Part shown: piece after piece, positions 6,020 to 13,905 of the stretch
Layout: the number at the start of each line of letters is the position of its first letter
How positions within the stretch are numbered: position 1 is the first letter of the stretch
Assembly: GCA_029782225.1 (NCBI GenBank)
Contig: JAKOVF010000282.1
Span: forward strand, 1 to 33,527
DNA length: 33,527 nt
Direction of reading: 5' to 3'
From: Chloroflexota bacterium
GTDB lineage: Bacteria > Chloroflexota > Anaerolineae > Anaerolineales > Villigracilaceae
Position numbers and translations under genes: made by a program
Notes under the pieces: generated by a model
Told to the model about the DNA's origin: nothing
Databases searched by the model: none
Seen by the model: only the letters and a program-made list of their open reading frames with translations

Positions 6020-8368
6020 ATGGCAGAGAAAATGGTGGACATCGTCAAACCGGTGGATGAGGGTGCCGCTCAACCAGCTCCGGCACCCGCTTCCAACGGG
6101 GCTGGCAGCTCTGTCAACAAACCGGCGGCGGCTGAGACGACCGCGCAGGGAGCAGCCAAAGGAGCAGGCGCCGCAGCCTTAATGGAATCAGGGGAAAAGT
6201 CCACCTCGGTCCGCCCGGATGTTCGTCCGCATGTTTTTGTGGTGATGCCATTTGGAAAGAAGACTGGCGCCAACGGCCTGCCTTACGATTTCAACGCGAT
6301 CTACGAGACACTGATCAAGCCTGCGCTCAAGGATGCAGGATTCGAGCCTTTTCGCGCCGATGAGGAGACTCAGAGCGGCGACATCCTGACCGATATGTTC
6401 CAGGAACTCCTGCTGGCGGATCTGGTGTTGGCCGACCTGAGCATCGACAACGCCAACGCATTCTACGAGCTTGGCATCCGTCATGCCTTCCGCCGGCGGG
6501 GCGTGATGCACATCCAGGCAGGTCGGGCGTACATGCCGTTTGATATTTTCAATGTTCGCACCCTGCCGTATCACCTCACTGAGGATGGAGTCCCGCACCC
6601 GGACTTCATCCGGGCCGATATTACCGCCATCGCGCGTATGGCAAAGGATACATGGAGATCGGACCGCGACGCGGTTCATAGTCCCGTCTTCAACCTGCTT
6701 TCCGGGCTGAAGGAACCGGACCGGAAAATGCTCAGCACTCCTCTGGCAAAGGGATTCTGGCGTGAGTACAACGATTGGAAGGAACGCATCACGGTCGCGC
6801 AGCGCCAGAAACGCATCGGTGATATTTTGCTGCTCACGGAGGAAATCCAGAATCCTTTAATCAAGGAGGAGGCGCTCGGTGAAGCCGGCAAGGCACTAAA
6901 GAATATGGGGCTGGATGAGCTTGCACTGGTTCAATATCGCAGAGGCCTGGAAGTCAATCGGAGTAACATGATCTTCCGGCGTGAAGAGGCTTTCCACCTC
7001 AATCGCCTCGGGCGTGGGGACGAAGCCATCATCAAGCTTGAAGGCTTATTGTCAGATTACCCAAACGACAGTGAGACCCTCGCTTACCTGGGACGCATCT
7101 ACAAGGAAATGTGGGTGAATTCCTGGAAAGATATCAAGGAAAGGACCAGGCGCACGAAAGCCGCGTTCGAGTCGTATCACTGGTTGATCCGGTCCATTGA
7201 CATGTACCTCAACGGCTATCGCATCGATCTGAACAACTACTATCCTGGCATCAATGCCTTGACCCTGTCCACCATCGCCGTGTTTCTCGCAGACCTCTTT
7301 GACGACAAGAAGGATCCTGACCCCGATATTAACCGCATCCGCGCGGGACTGGATGAGCTGCGCGGCGCCTTGAGCTTCGCGCTCGAATCCAGGGCAGACG
7401 ATGTCAAAGCTGATTACTGGACTCTGGTTTCCCTGGCTGAGCTGCGTGTGCTGACCTCCACTACCCAGTCAGGCGTGGAACGGGCTTATCGCAAGGCACT
7501 GCCTGCCGCGCGGCGCAATCTTTCATCCCTGCAATCATCCATCGATCAGTTGAAGATCCTGGCGGCTTTAGGAATGCGGCAGGAATATGTGCAAATCGCG
7601 ATGGAAACACTGATTGAAGAGATCCAGCGCACCGACAAGGATGCGGTCCTGGCTTCCAGATCCAGGACAAAGCAGCCGAGCGGACAGGTATTCCTGTTCG
7701 CTGGTTATATGGTGGATCATCCGGGCAAGGAGCAACAGACTTTCCCCGCCAGGCGGGAGGAACAAATCTACAATGAGATCAAAAGGCGCCTCACAAAACT
7801 TAATGCCGGCCCTGAAGATGTAGCTTACGTGGCAGGACTCTCCGCGGGAAGTGAAATCATCTTTGCCGAGATCTGCGCTGAGATGAACATCCCTGTAAAA
7901 GCGTATCTACCGCTGCCAGAAGCCGCTTACGTGCGCGACTTTATCTCGCCGGGCGGTAATACGTGGGTGGAACGTTTCTACCGGGTCCGTAACCATCGTC
8001 TGGTTGATGAGAACTATCAGCCTGAGCGGCTGGGCGATCCGAAGGCGGGAGTCGACCCCTACGAGCGCAACAATCGCTGGGCGTTGTATTCCTCCCTCGC
8101 TCGCGGCGTGGACAAGGTCCGCTTGCTGGCGCTGTGGGATGCCAAGAGCGCCACTTCCAGGGATCGCGATGCGCACCTTGTGAAGCATATGATCGAACTG
8201 ATGCGGGACACAGGCGGTGCGATCGAGCTGATCGACTCGGCAAAGTATCTGCACGATCCCGGTGACACCACGGCTCAGAATCCACAGCATTTGAGCAAGC
8301 CTGCAGCAACGACTGTCACAAAGAGCAAAAAGGATTCGATCTCGGAGCAGCGTAGGAAGAAGATGTAA
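6020..8368 (+). CDS. DRHyd, TRAFs-binding TPR and SLOG-like three-part sensor protein (predicted conflict system)
   Basis: 782 residues from the ATG at 6020, with AAAGGA upstream. Residues 1-65 are an Ala/Pro-rich disordered lead. Residues 70-175 resemble a nucleoside deoxyribosyltransferase-like (DRHyd) domain: VFVVMPFG at 72-79, then Asp134, Asp139, Asn146 and Glu150 in ADLVLADLSIDNANAFYELG, the usual acidic active-site region. Residues about 220-545 are helical TPR-like repeats carrying NLLSGL (225-230), YYPGINALTL (407-416) and DYWTLVSLAEL (465-475), which match the MAP3K TRAFs-binding family (DUF4071). Residues about 555-735 (FLFAGYMVD; GLSAGSEIIFAE; KAYLPLPE) look like a Rossmann-type SLOG-like nucleotide domain. 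DRHyd plus TRAFs-binding TPR is the layout reported in animal ASK kinases and their bacterial relatives. The likely role is sensing or hydrolysing a nucleotide and controlling the SLATT partner. The SLOG-like assignment is the least certain part. Confidence 0.8.
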   Translation: MAEKMVDIVKPVDEGAAQPAPAPASNGAGSSVNKPAAAETTAQGAAKGAGAAALMESGEKSTSVRPDVRPHVFVVMPFGKKTGANGLPYDFNAIYETLIKPALKDAGFEPFRADEETQSGDILTDMFQELLLADLVLADLSIDNANAFYELGIRHAFRRRGVMHIQAGRAYMPFDIFNVRTLPYHLTEDGVPHPDFIRADITAIARMAKDTWRSDRDAVHSPVFNLLSGLKEPDRKMLSTPLAKGFWREYNDWKERITVAQRQKRIGDILLLTEEIQNPLIKEEALGEAGKALKNMGLDELALVQYRRGLEVNRSNMIFRREEAFHLNRLGRGDEAIIKLEGLLSDYPNDSETLAYLGRIYKEMWVNSWKDIKERTRRTKAAFESYHWLIRSIDMYLNGYRIDLNNYYPGINALTLSTIAVFLADLFDDKKDPDPDINRIRAGLDELRGALSFALESRADDVKADYWTLVSLAELRVLTSTTQSGVERAYRKALPAARRNLSSLQSSIDQLKILAALGMRQEYVQIAMETLIEEIQRTDKDAVLASRSRTKQPSGQVFLFAGYMVDHPGKEQQTFPARREEQIYNEIKRRLTKLNAGPEDVAYVAGLSAGSEIIFAEICAEMNIPVKAYLPLPEAAYVRDFISPGGNTWVERFYRVRNHRLVDENYQPERLGDPKAGVDPYERNNRWALYSSLARGVDKVRLLALWDAKSATSRDRDAHLVKHMIELMRDTGGAIELIDSAKYLHDPGDTTAQNPQHLSKPAATTVTKSKKDSISEQRRKKM

Positions 8369-8444
8369 TCCCTCGCGCTTTGAGTCAAAAATATAGAGTT
8401 AGCTGGAAACCGCCCTTCGATTATGCTCAGGGCAAAGCAAAAAG

Positions 8445-8472
8445 TGATACCCGCCTTAATCGGCGGGTATCA
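8445..8472 (-). terminator. Rho-independent terminator containing the stop codon of the minus-strand gene
   Basis: Perfect 11-bp stem: TGATACCCGCC at 8445-8455 with GGCGGGTATCA at 8462-8472, and a 6-base loop. On the minus strand the loop contains the TAA stop (8456-8458) of the PGDYG-like gene, and the stem is followed by CTTTTTG. On the plus strand it faces the end of the DRHyd/TPR gene and may also stop that transcript, though the T-tract there is poor. Confidence 0.8.
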
Positions 8473-8926
8473 TTACTTCATTGACTTTGTCTTTCGGGTA
8501 TGGCCAGATTTCCCCTTTGACACCTTTTGCCAGGTAGAAGTCGCCTGCACGGACAGTCTCAGGACCCTCCAGCGTCTCAACGGTAACGAGCTGGTCAGCG
8601 TTGCCGTGAGTCACATCCACGAGCGGCACAAGCAGCGTAATCGCTCGCTTTACGCAAAAGCCAGGCCGCGTGATCATGTACGAGGCATCAAAGATGGCAG
8701 GATCGACCGGCCAGACATCATCGGGGGTCTCAACCTCGCTAACCAGCATATCACCGCGCTTGGCAGTCAACTCGGCGCCCCAGGGAGTTTTCACTTCAAT
8801 GGTCTGTGGCTGACCGGGTGCCGGATTAAAAGCCATCACGCGGCGCTCGACGATGTTACGGTAAGGTCGAAAATCCAGAACGCGCAGGATTGGATCCTGG
8901 GATGTAATCAGGATAGTCTCAGGCAA
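8456..8926 (-). CDS. PGDYG-like protein with an internal repeat
   Basis: 156 residues from a TTG start; the strong site AAGGAG lies 7 bases upstream and no ATG fits as well. The protein contains two similar units. KRGDMLVSEVETPDDVWPVD (56-75) leads to FDASYMITRPG, and RAGDFYLAKGVKGEIWPYP (about 125-143) leads to KDKVNEVM. The 'GD..L....G..WP' pattern is that of PGDYG-type proteins, a small family of unknown biochemical role that often uses such units as non-catalytic modules. The stop codon is inside the terminator loop. On the minus strand a TATAAT box at 8962-8967 could be its -10, but no good -35 is seen. The gene converges on the predicted conflict operon and is probably unrelated to it. 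Confidence 0.65.
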   Translation of the reverse strand: MPETILITSQDPILRVLDFRPYRNIVERRVMAFNPAPGQPQTIEVKTPWGAELTAKRGDMLVSEVETPDDVWPVDPAIFDASYMITRPGFCVKRAITLLVPLVDVTHGNADQLVTVETLEGPETVRAGDFYLAKGVKGEIWPYPKDKVNEVMIPAD

Positions 8927-9119
8927 CTTGGATCTCCTTTGCTTGATAATCTGCGATCCATATTATAACCATGATTGGCGTGGCGGCATGGAACCAGCGC
9001 TGGCCACACATTTTCTCATTTGTGCAGCCGGGGACTTCGCGATAAAATTTGGTGCTTTTCGGCAGCACAGGGAAATCATCCTTTTGCTCAGGAATCTAAC
9101 CACCACACGAGACGACTTC

Positions 9120-10169
9120 ATGGAAACCCTTCCCGCGCGTGACACCCGGCTCGATTTTGCCAAAGGGCTGGTAAAAACATTTGTCCTCTACGCCCATTTG
9201 CATCCATTTGATATTACGCTCACCGCCACCTCAGGTCTGATTCTCAAGGGTCTCGCATTCGGAATCAAGCAGTTCTACTGGCAGGGCATTCTGATCGTCG
9301 TTCCGACCTTTCTGCTGGTAGGTTTCTACATCACCTACGATAAGCTCGAACAATATGGCACGCCGTATTTGTGGAGACGTATCTGGCGTCTCATCCAGGT
9401 AACGGTATTCTGGGTGGTGCTGCAATTCGCCGCATATTATGCGCTGGTCGCTTACCTGGGCAAACCCTACAGATTCGATTTCCAGGCGGACGCGTTACAT
9501 CTCTTCCTGCAGGGCGGACCAAACCTGCCGCTCGTCCAGGGATCGGTCTTCTATTATTTTATTGTGCTGATCATGCTCACTTTTCCGGCCTACCTTTTTT
9601 ATGCCACGCGGAACATCAAATGGTTTGCGCCCGTGGTCGGCGGGGCCATATTTATCGTCACGCTCATCTATCTCGAAGCCCGCAACCTCCAGGGCAAAGG
9701 GCTGCCTTACTGGCACATAGAGCAATTCTTTGCATATGTGCCGCTCGCCTATTTCCTGCGAAGCCGCACAAAGGAACAGCGGCGGAAACTGGTCGTGCCG
9801 TTTACAGCGCTCTATCTGGTTTTTTCGGTGCAGGACGTGATCATCCGTCAGAACGGTGGGAATCCCAATGTGTATTCCCGCGTATCGCTCATCTTTGGCT
9901 CGGCCGCTTTCGTAAGCTGGCTGCTCTCGAAGGAGACGATTCGCACGCCGGGGTGGCTGATGTTCTTTTCGGTCTACTCACTGGGACTCTTTGCTGTCCA
10001 TAAATTCTGGCAGGCATTGCTTATTATCATGATCACCCCGCTTGGGCTTTCATCTTATATCCAGCCGCTCAATCTGGAGACGATCACTATAGCCGTGCTG
10101 ACCACCGTACTCAGTGTGGTCACTGTGTACTATATGGGCAAAACAAAACTGCGGTTTACGGTGATGTAG
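9120..10169 (+). CDS. Acyltransferase-3-like polytopic membrane protein
   Basis: 349 residues from the ATG at 9120. The frame is open upstream to 8928, but the upstream part is not hydrophobic in a regular way and no good ribosome site marks another start. The start at 9120 itself lacks a clear Shine-Dalgarno. About nine to ten hydrophobic helices are present. An arginine-rich turn (YLWRRIWRLIQVTVFWVV) precedes one helix, and there is a motif-like GKGLPYWHIEQFFAYVPLAY stretch. The size and layout resemble acyltransferase family 3 integral membrane enzymes, which move acyl groups onto sugars or peptides of the envelope. The usual catalytic His near the N-terminus is only weakly suggested by HLHPFDI, so the family call is tentative. 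The gene is followed by a strong hairpin. Confidence 0.6.
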   Translation: METLPARDTRLDFAKGLVKTFVLYAHLHPFDITLTATSGLILKGLAFGIKQFYWQGILIVVPTFLLVGFYITYDKLEQYGTPYLWRRIWRLIQVTVFWVVLQFAAYYALVAYLGKPYRFDFQADALHLFLQGGPNLPLVQGSVFYYFIVLIMLTFPAYLFYATRNIKWFAPVVGGAIFIVTLIYLEARNLQGKGLPYWHIEQFFAYVPLAYFLRSRTKEQRRKLVVPFTALYLVFSVQDVIIRQNGGNPNVYSRVSLIFGSAAFVSWLLSKETIRTPGWLMFFSVYSLGLFAVHKFWQALLIIMITPLGLSSYIQPLNLETITIAVLTTVLSVVTVYYMGKTKLRFTVM

Positions 10170-10177
10170 AAAAGGAA

Positions 10178-10211
10178 CAACGTCCCGAGGGTTCGAGACC
10201 TCGGGACGTTG
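10178..10211 (+). terminator. Perfect 13-bp hairpin between the membrane protein and kinase-like genes
   Basis: CAACGTCCCGAGG at 10178-10190 pairs completely with CCTCGGGACGTTG at 10199-10211 around an 8-base loop. It starts 8 bases after the stop at 10169 and ends 10 bases before the next ATG. There is no T-run, so classical intrinsic termination is not supported. Because it sits so close to the next start codon it could instead hinder initiation or stabilise the upstream mRNA. Confidence 0.55.
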
Positions 10212-10221
10212 CATGTAAACG

Positions 10222-10821
10222 ATGAACAGGCTAATCGTTATTGTGGGCCCGAGCGGCGTGGGGAAAACGACACTGGCACATGCACTCGCGCTGGCCTATC
10301 CATTCCAAATCGCATACGAACAACATAGCAAGCGGCCGTTCCAGTTGCTCTTCAAGCAGGACCGGCGGTACGCGCTCGCCAACCAGATGGATTATCTGCT
10401 CTACCGCGCTGAACAGGAACGCGCCCTTCGTGCTTCGGCTCTAATCGGACTTGTGGACGGTGGGCTTGATCTGGACTTTCATGGGTTCACGCGTCTATTT
10501 CATAAACGCAGATTTTTGACGGACGCTGAATTTGATCTCTGTGGCCGCTTCTATGCCGTGATCCGCGAACTGCTTCCGCCTCCAGACCTGGTCATCGCCT
10601 TGAGCGCCTCCGAGGAAACTGTCAGGCAGAGACTCGCCCATCGAGACAGAATCAATATCGCGTCGGGGGAAGATGCGGGACTCTTAACACAATTCATCTC
10701 CGAGTGGCTGGAGACTCTCCCCGGAGAGAACATACTCCGGCTGGATGCCTCAGAAGAAAAGGAAGATTATCATCAGAGTATCGGCGTTATTCTCGAAACA
10801 GTTCAGCGGTTTCTTCAATGA
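10222..10821 (+). CDS. Deoxynucleoside kinase-like P-loop protein
   Basis: 199 residues from the ATG at 10222. A Walker A motif, GPSGVGKTT, lies at residues 9-17. There is a glutamate-containing segment (AYEQHSKRPF) and a central GLVDGGLDLDFHGFTRLF that sits where deoxynucleoside kinases carry their ERS-type substrate motif. DLVIALSAS is followed by RQRLAHRDR, an arginine-bearing lid. The length and order fit the dNK branch of P-loop kinases, which phosphorylate deoxynucleosides with ATP in nucleotide salvage. The ERS motif itself is replaced, so substrate and even kinase activity are uncertain. The start has no clear Shine-Dalgarno and lies just after the hairpin. The stop overlaps a dispersed-type repeat. 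Confidence 0.75.
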   Translation: MNRLIVIVGPSGVGKTTLAHALALAYPFQIAYEQHSKRPFQLLFKQDRRYALANQMDYLLYRAEQERALRASALIGLVDGGLDLDFHGFTRLFHKRRFLTDAEFDLCGRFYAVIRELLPPPDLVIALSASEETVRQRLAHRDRINIASGEDAGLLTQFISEWLETLPGENILRLDASEEKEDYHQSIGVILETVQRFLQ

Positions 10822-10847
10822 GATTCCTCGCTTCGCTCAGAATGACA
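10820..10847 (+). repeat. Dispersed REP-like palindromic repeat with GCGAAGC core
   Basis: A 28-base element overlapping the last bases of the kinase-like gene. Its minus strand contains the GCGAAGC core, a sequence known to form an unusually stable DNA mini-hairpin, flanked by ATTC/GAAT arms. From memory, near-identical elements (reading as GAGATTC..TCGCTTCGCTCAGAATGACA) are scattered between genes in many bacterial genomes. Only one copy is seen in this window. Confidence 0.55.
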
Positions 10848-10861
10848 TGATGTGATACGGA

Positions 10862-12097
10862 ATGTTCTCCAGACTCAAGACCATCTACATCGAATATCCA
10901 TCGCAGTTCTGGTTGATCGCGTTCGGCGTGCTGATTAGTTCTGCGGGCTCGAGCATTATCTGGCCATTCCAGTTGATCTACATCAGTCAAAAGCTGGACC
11001 GGCCCATTACGACCGTGGCGTCGCTGATCAGCATCAGCACATTTGTCGGGCTGCTGGTCTCCTTTGTCGGCGGCTTCATCGCGGACCGCCTCGGCCGCAA
11101 GCCGGTCATGTTCATCGCCCAGGCCGCGCACGGACTGGCCTACATCCTGATGAGCCGCGCCAGCTCTTACATTGGCTTTTTGCTTCCCATGACCGTCATG
11201 GGCGCCTGTATGCCGTTCTATTCAGTCGGTTCGGACTCAATGATGGCAGACATGATTCCCCCGGAGAACCGCACAAACGCCTATTCCATCCTGCGCATGA
11301 TCAACAACGCGGGCATTGCCATCGGCCCCGCCATCGGCGGCATCCTGGTTTCGCGGTCCTATGCGTTGGCGTTCCGCGCCGCATCTTCGGGGATGCTGAT
11401 CTACAGCCTGCTGCTGCTCTTTTTTGTGCGCGAAACGCTTCACAGAAGAGATGGGATGGTTGCGAATCCGGTAGCCGTCGAAACCCTTGGCGGGTACGAA
11501 CGCGTGCTGAAAGACAAAGGCTTCATCCGCTACGTGTTCGTGATTGCACTGGGCATGATCGCGCCACTGATGATGTGGACCCTGCTGGCGGTTTATACCA
11601 AGGAAAACTACGGTTTACCCGAGTATCTCTATAGCTGGCTGCCTATCACCAATGCACTGATGTGCGTCTTTGTCCAGTACTTTGTTACGATGGTCACGCG
11701 TCGCCGCCGCAGCGAGGCGATGATCCCGCTCGGTATGTTCATCTATGCGCTCGGCGTGGGCAGCGTGGCGCTCATGTCCAGTTTCTGGGGATTCCTATTC
11801 AGTATGATCCTGATGACGTTTGGCGAATTGACGCTTATCCCGACCGCGACAACTTATGTTGCCAACCGCGCGCCAGAAGACCTGCGCGGCCGCTACATGA
11901 CCCTCTATTGGCTGACGTGGGGTCTCGCCCGTTCCCTGGCACCGATCATCGGCGGCTACCTGAATGACGCTATTGCCCCAAGAGCGATCTGGATTGGAGG
12001 ATTATTGTTGGGAGTTGTCAGCACCGTTGGGCTCCTTCTGATCGATCGCAGTTCCCGGGTACGGGCAGTGGTCGCGCCTGATTTGGAGGTGGATTAG
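10862..12097 (+). CDS. MFS transporter
   Basis: 411 residues with about twelve hydrophobic helices in two six-helix halves. The loop between helices 2 and 3 carries GGFIADRLGRKPV (residues 65-77), the classic MFS motif A (G...D..GR..V). The second half contains VTRRRRSEAMIP, a basic loop in the equivalent position. A PENRTNAYSILRMINNAGIAIGP segment matches the helix-5 region (motif C-like) of drug and metabolite efflux carriers. The size is typical. The ribosome site is weak (CGGA directly before the ATG), and the gene follows the REP-like element. The substrate is unknown. It is probably a proton-coupled exporter of the cytoplasmic membrane. Confidence 0.92.
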   Translation: MFSRLKTIYIEYPSQFWLIAFGVLISSAGSSIIWPFQLIYISQKLDRPITTVASLISISTFVGLLVSFVGGFIADRLGRKPVMFIAQAAHGLAYILMSRASSYIGFLLPMTVMGACMPFYSVGSDSMMADMIPPENRTNAYSILRMINNAGIAIGPAIGGILVSRSYALAFRAASSGMLIYSLLLLFFVRETLHRRDGMVANPVAVETLGGYERVLKDKGFIRYVFVIALGMIAPLMMWTLLAVYTKENYGLPEYLYSWLPITNALMCVFVQYFVTMVTRRRRSEAMIPLGMFIYALGVGSVALMSSFWGFLFSMILMTFGELTLIPTATTYVANRAPEDLRGRYMTLYWLTWGLARSLAPIIGGYLNDAIAPRAIWIGGLLLGVVSTVGLLLIDRSSRVRAVVAPDLEVD

Positions 12098-12156
12098 GGC
12101 ATCAGGATGCCGCGCGAAGAGGAGAAGCTTCTTCGCACAATTTGAATTTGTGAAGC

Positions 12157-12185
12157 TTGACACGAGCATTTGAAAAGAGTATATT
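12157..12185 (+). promoter_or_regulatory. Near-consensus sigma-70 promoter
   Basis: TTGACA at 12157-12162, a 17-base spacer, and TATATT at 12180-12185. Transcription would start near 12192, which leaves a leader of about 22 bases with GGGAGG in front of the ATG at 12214. It excludes the longer start at 12157 for the downstream gene. Confidence 0.8.
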
Positions 12186-12213
12186 TTGTTTAGACAACAT
12201 GTCGGGAGGGCTT

Positions 12214-13137
12214 ATGGATACCAAGACGCATCGCCACTCGACGATTGATACGGAGCAATATTCCGTACTTGCTCCAATTCCCCCTTTTGTCGATATCTGC
12301 CTGCAATCCATTTCGATAAACCGGCGCGAATTTTCGCAGATCATTGCACGTACTGCGTCCTATCACAACGGTCCGCGGATGATCGAGATGGTGCGAAAGG
12401 CTGGAGACGCCTCCGCCAAGGTCCCATATTTGATGAATGTGGGAGAAGTACCAGGCTCCATCCTGTCCACCCTGAGGGAACTTGCGCAACCTCATCTCGA
12501 ACACATACGAAGTCTGCCGGACAAGATCCAGGCTACCATTCATCTGCTGCTCTCGATAAATGCCGTCCCGCAGGGCTGTGAAAGGTACGGCCTCGCGGCG
12601 CTGCTCGAGATCGATCGCATCCAGGGAGATCTCGTAAGAACGCTTCGCCATTACATGAGCGGCAGACAACTGGCACGGCACTTCCACGAAAACCTCATCA
12701 CTGCCCTGCAAATGCTTGACCGCGATTGGCCTCGCCTCCGCCAGGGGAAAGGTCCGCGCTGGCCGAACAGCCCAGTGCCATTGCCGGAACGCTCACAGAT
12801 GCATTACGTACCGTTCTTCAACAAAGCCGGACGCCTGCTCCGCCTGCATGAAACGTGTGTGATTGTGGATGCGCCGGATGCACATGAACTCCAACGGTTT
12901 ATACCGCCGATCCTTCAGCGCCCCCTGCCTCCGAACGTATCAGTTCCCACGCCCGGGTCAGCGGATTGGCTCATCCGTGAAGTGGGAAAGGTTGGACGGC
13001 ATTTTACGCGTGCTCTGCTCGAGATCATTAAAGATCACCTGGCCGCCGAACAGGTTGAGCTGGATTCCAGGAACTACGCTCAAATCAACCGCTACGCGCA
13101 GGACGCGCTGCAAGAGTATGTGAATAAGACGCCATAG
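12214..13137 (+). CDS. Hypothetical protein, family not recognised
   Basis: 307 residues. The start at 12214 is supported by GGGAGGG at 12204-12210 and by the promoter just upstream; an ATG at 12199 would leave only about 7 leader bases. The protein is soluble in character: no signal peptide, no membrane helices, many Leu, Arg and His, and mainly helical patterning (for example IDRIQGDLVRTLRHYMSG and the C-terminal NRYAQDALQEYV). A central HYVPFFNKAGRLLRLHETCVIVDAP could be a beta-rich insertion. I recognise no catalytic motif. It is transcribed alone between an MFS gene and a convergent acetyltransferase, under a strong-looking promoter. Confidence 0.8.
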   Translation: MDTKTHRHSTIDTEQYSVLAPIPPFVDICLQSISINRREFSQIIARTASYHNGPRMIEMVRKAGDASAKVPYLMNVGEVPGSILSTLRELAQPHLEHIRSLPDKIQATIHLLLSINAVPQGCERYGLAALLEIDRIQGDLVRTLRHYMSGRQLARHFHENLITALQMLDRDWPRLRQGKGPRWPNSPVPLPERSQMHYVPFFNKAGRLLRLHETCVIVDAPDAHELQRFIPPILQRPLPPNVSVPTPGSADWLIREVGKVGRHFTRALLEIIKDHLAAEQVELDSRNYAQINRYAQDALQEYVNKTP

Positions 13138-13267
13138 TGATTGCGATAACTGGTGCTTGTTCAGCCAATCAGCAGCTCAAGACAGAGGCTGGTCAATGAG
13201 TTGAGAGATAAGATTATGTAACGAATGGAGAAAGAACCGAATACTCAGCAATCATTGAGCATTATCT

Positions 13268-13855
13268 TCATCTCTCTAAAATCTCCTCCAACCTCACCTT
13301 CACTCCCTGCCACTCTGTATCCAGAATACTATAGAACACCGAATCACGATACCTGCCGTCAGGCAGGATCATGTGATTCCGCAGCACGCCTTCCCTGACC
13401 GCACCAATCCGCTCGATCGCTTTTTGCGAGCGGATATTCCTTGAATCTGTTTTGATCTGCACACGGATACACTTGAGTCTCTCAAATGCATGTGTTAGGA
13501 GCAGGTACTTGCACTCCGTATTCACGGCAGTTCTCTGGAACTCCAGTCCGTACCAGGTGCCGCCCACTTCAAGCCCGTAATCCTTTGGCATAATGTTCAA
13601 GTAACGGGTCGCGCCGGCTACCCGCCCTGAGGCAAGATGAATCACGGCAAACGGCAGATCAGTCCCTTGTTCACCGCGGGTCATAATATCTTTCACCCAG
13701 CTACGCATGTCTTCTTCGGTGTTCATGCGACCGTACAACATGAAGTCCCAGAAATCCTGTCCCACGCCGATCTCTGCCAATCCCGGAATGTGCGCCTCGC
13801 TCAACGGCTCGAGACGCACGTGTTTGCCCTGCAAGACTACGGGCTTCACTTCCAT
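13268..13855 (-). CDS. GNAT-family N-acetyltransferase (RimJ/RimL-like)
   Basis: 195 residues from the ATG at 13853-13855, preceded by AGGGA at 5 bases. The start is chosen because the family begins close to LQGKHVRLEPLSEAHI. The frame extends to an ATG at 13918 that overlaps the murE end, but the added residues (TSGPSPAGRG) come from a palindromic repeat. The protein has the RimL-type order: an N-terminal beta strand, FAVIHLASGRVAGATRYLNI, then GLEVGGTWYGLEFQRTAVNTE in place of the usual 'eiGywl...G.G.atEa', KCIRVQIKTDSRNIRSQKAIERIG (the acetyl-CoA and motif-B region) and a C-terminal RDSVFYSILDTEW. It transfers an acetyl group from acetyl-CoA to an amine; the target is unknown. It may be translated together with murE. 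Confidence 0.88.
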   Translation of the reverse strand: MEVKPVVLQGKHVRLEPLSEAHIPGLAEIGVGQDFWDFMLYGRMNTEEDMRSWVKDIMTRGEQGTDLPFAVIHLASGRVAGATRYLNIMPKDYGLEVGGTWYGLEFQRTAVNTECKYLLLTHAFERLKCIRVQIKTDSRNIRSQKAIERIGAVREGVLRNHMILPDGRYRDSVFYSILDTEWQGVKVRLEEILER

Positions 13856-13861
13856 TATCTT

Positions 13862-13885
13862 CCCTCTCCCCGCGGGAGATGGGCC
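13862..13885 (-). repeat. Palindromic 'PSPAGRG'-type intergenic repeat
   Basis: CCCTCTCCC, CGC, then GGGAGATGGG: a near-perfect dyad whose translation on the minus strand gives SPAGRGK. From memory, this type of element (CCCTCTCC...GGGAGAGGG...GGTGAGGG) is dispersed in many genomes. Here it sits between the murE stop codon and the preferred acetyltransferase start, and supplies the latter's purine-rich ribosome site. Confidence 0.5.
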
Positions 13886-13905
13886 AGAGGTGATGGCCTT
13901 TTCCA

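Noticed and set aside
8928..9119. Extension of the acyltransferase-like frame upstream.
   Set aside because: It overlaps the region where the divergent gene's ribosome site and -10 box lie and adds no conserved segment.
10189..10200. GGTTCGAGACC resembles a tRNA T-arm.
   Set aside because: No acceptor, D or anticodon arms surround it; it is the loop and inner stem of the 13-bp hairpin.
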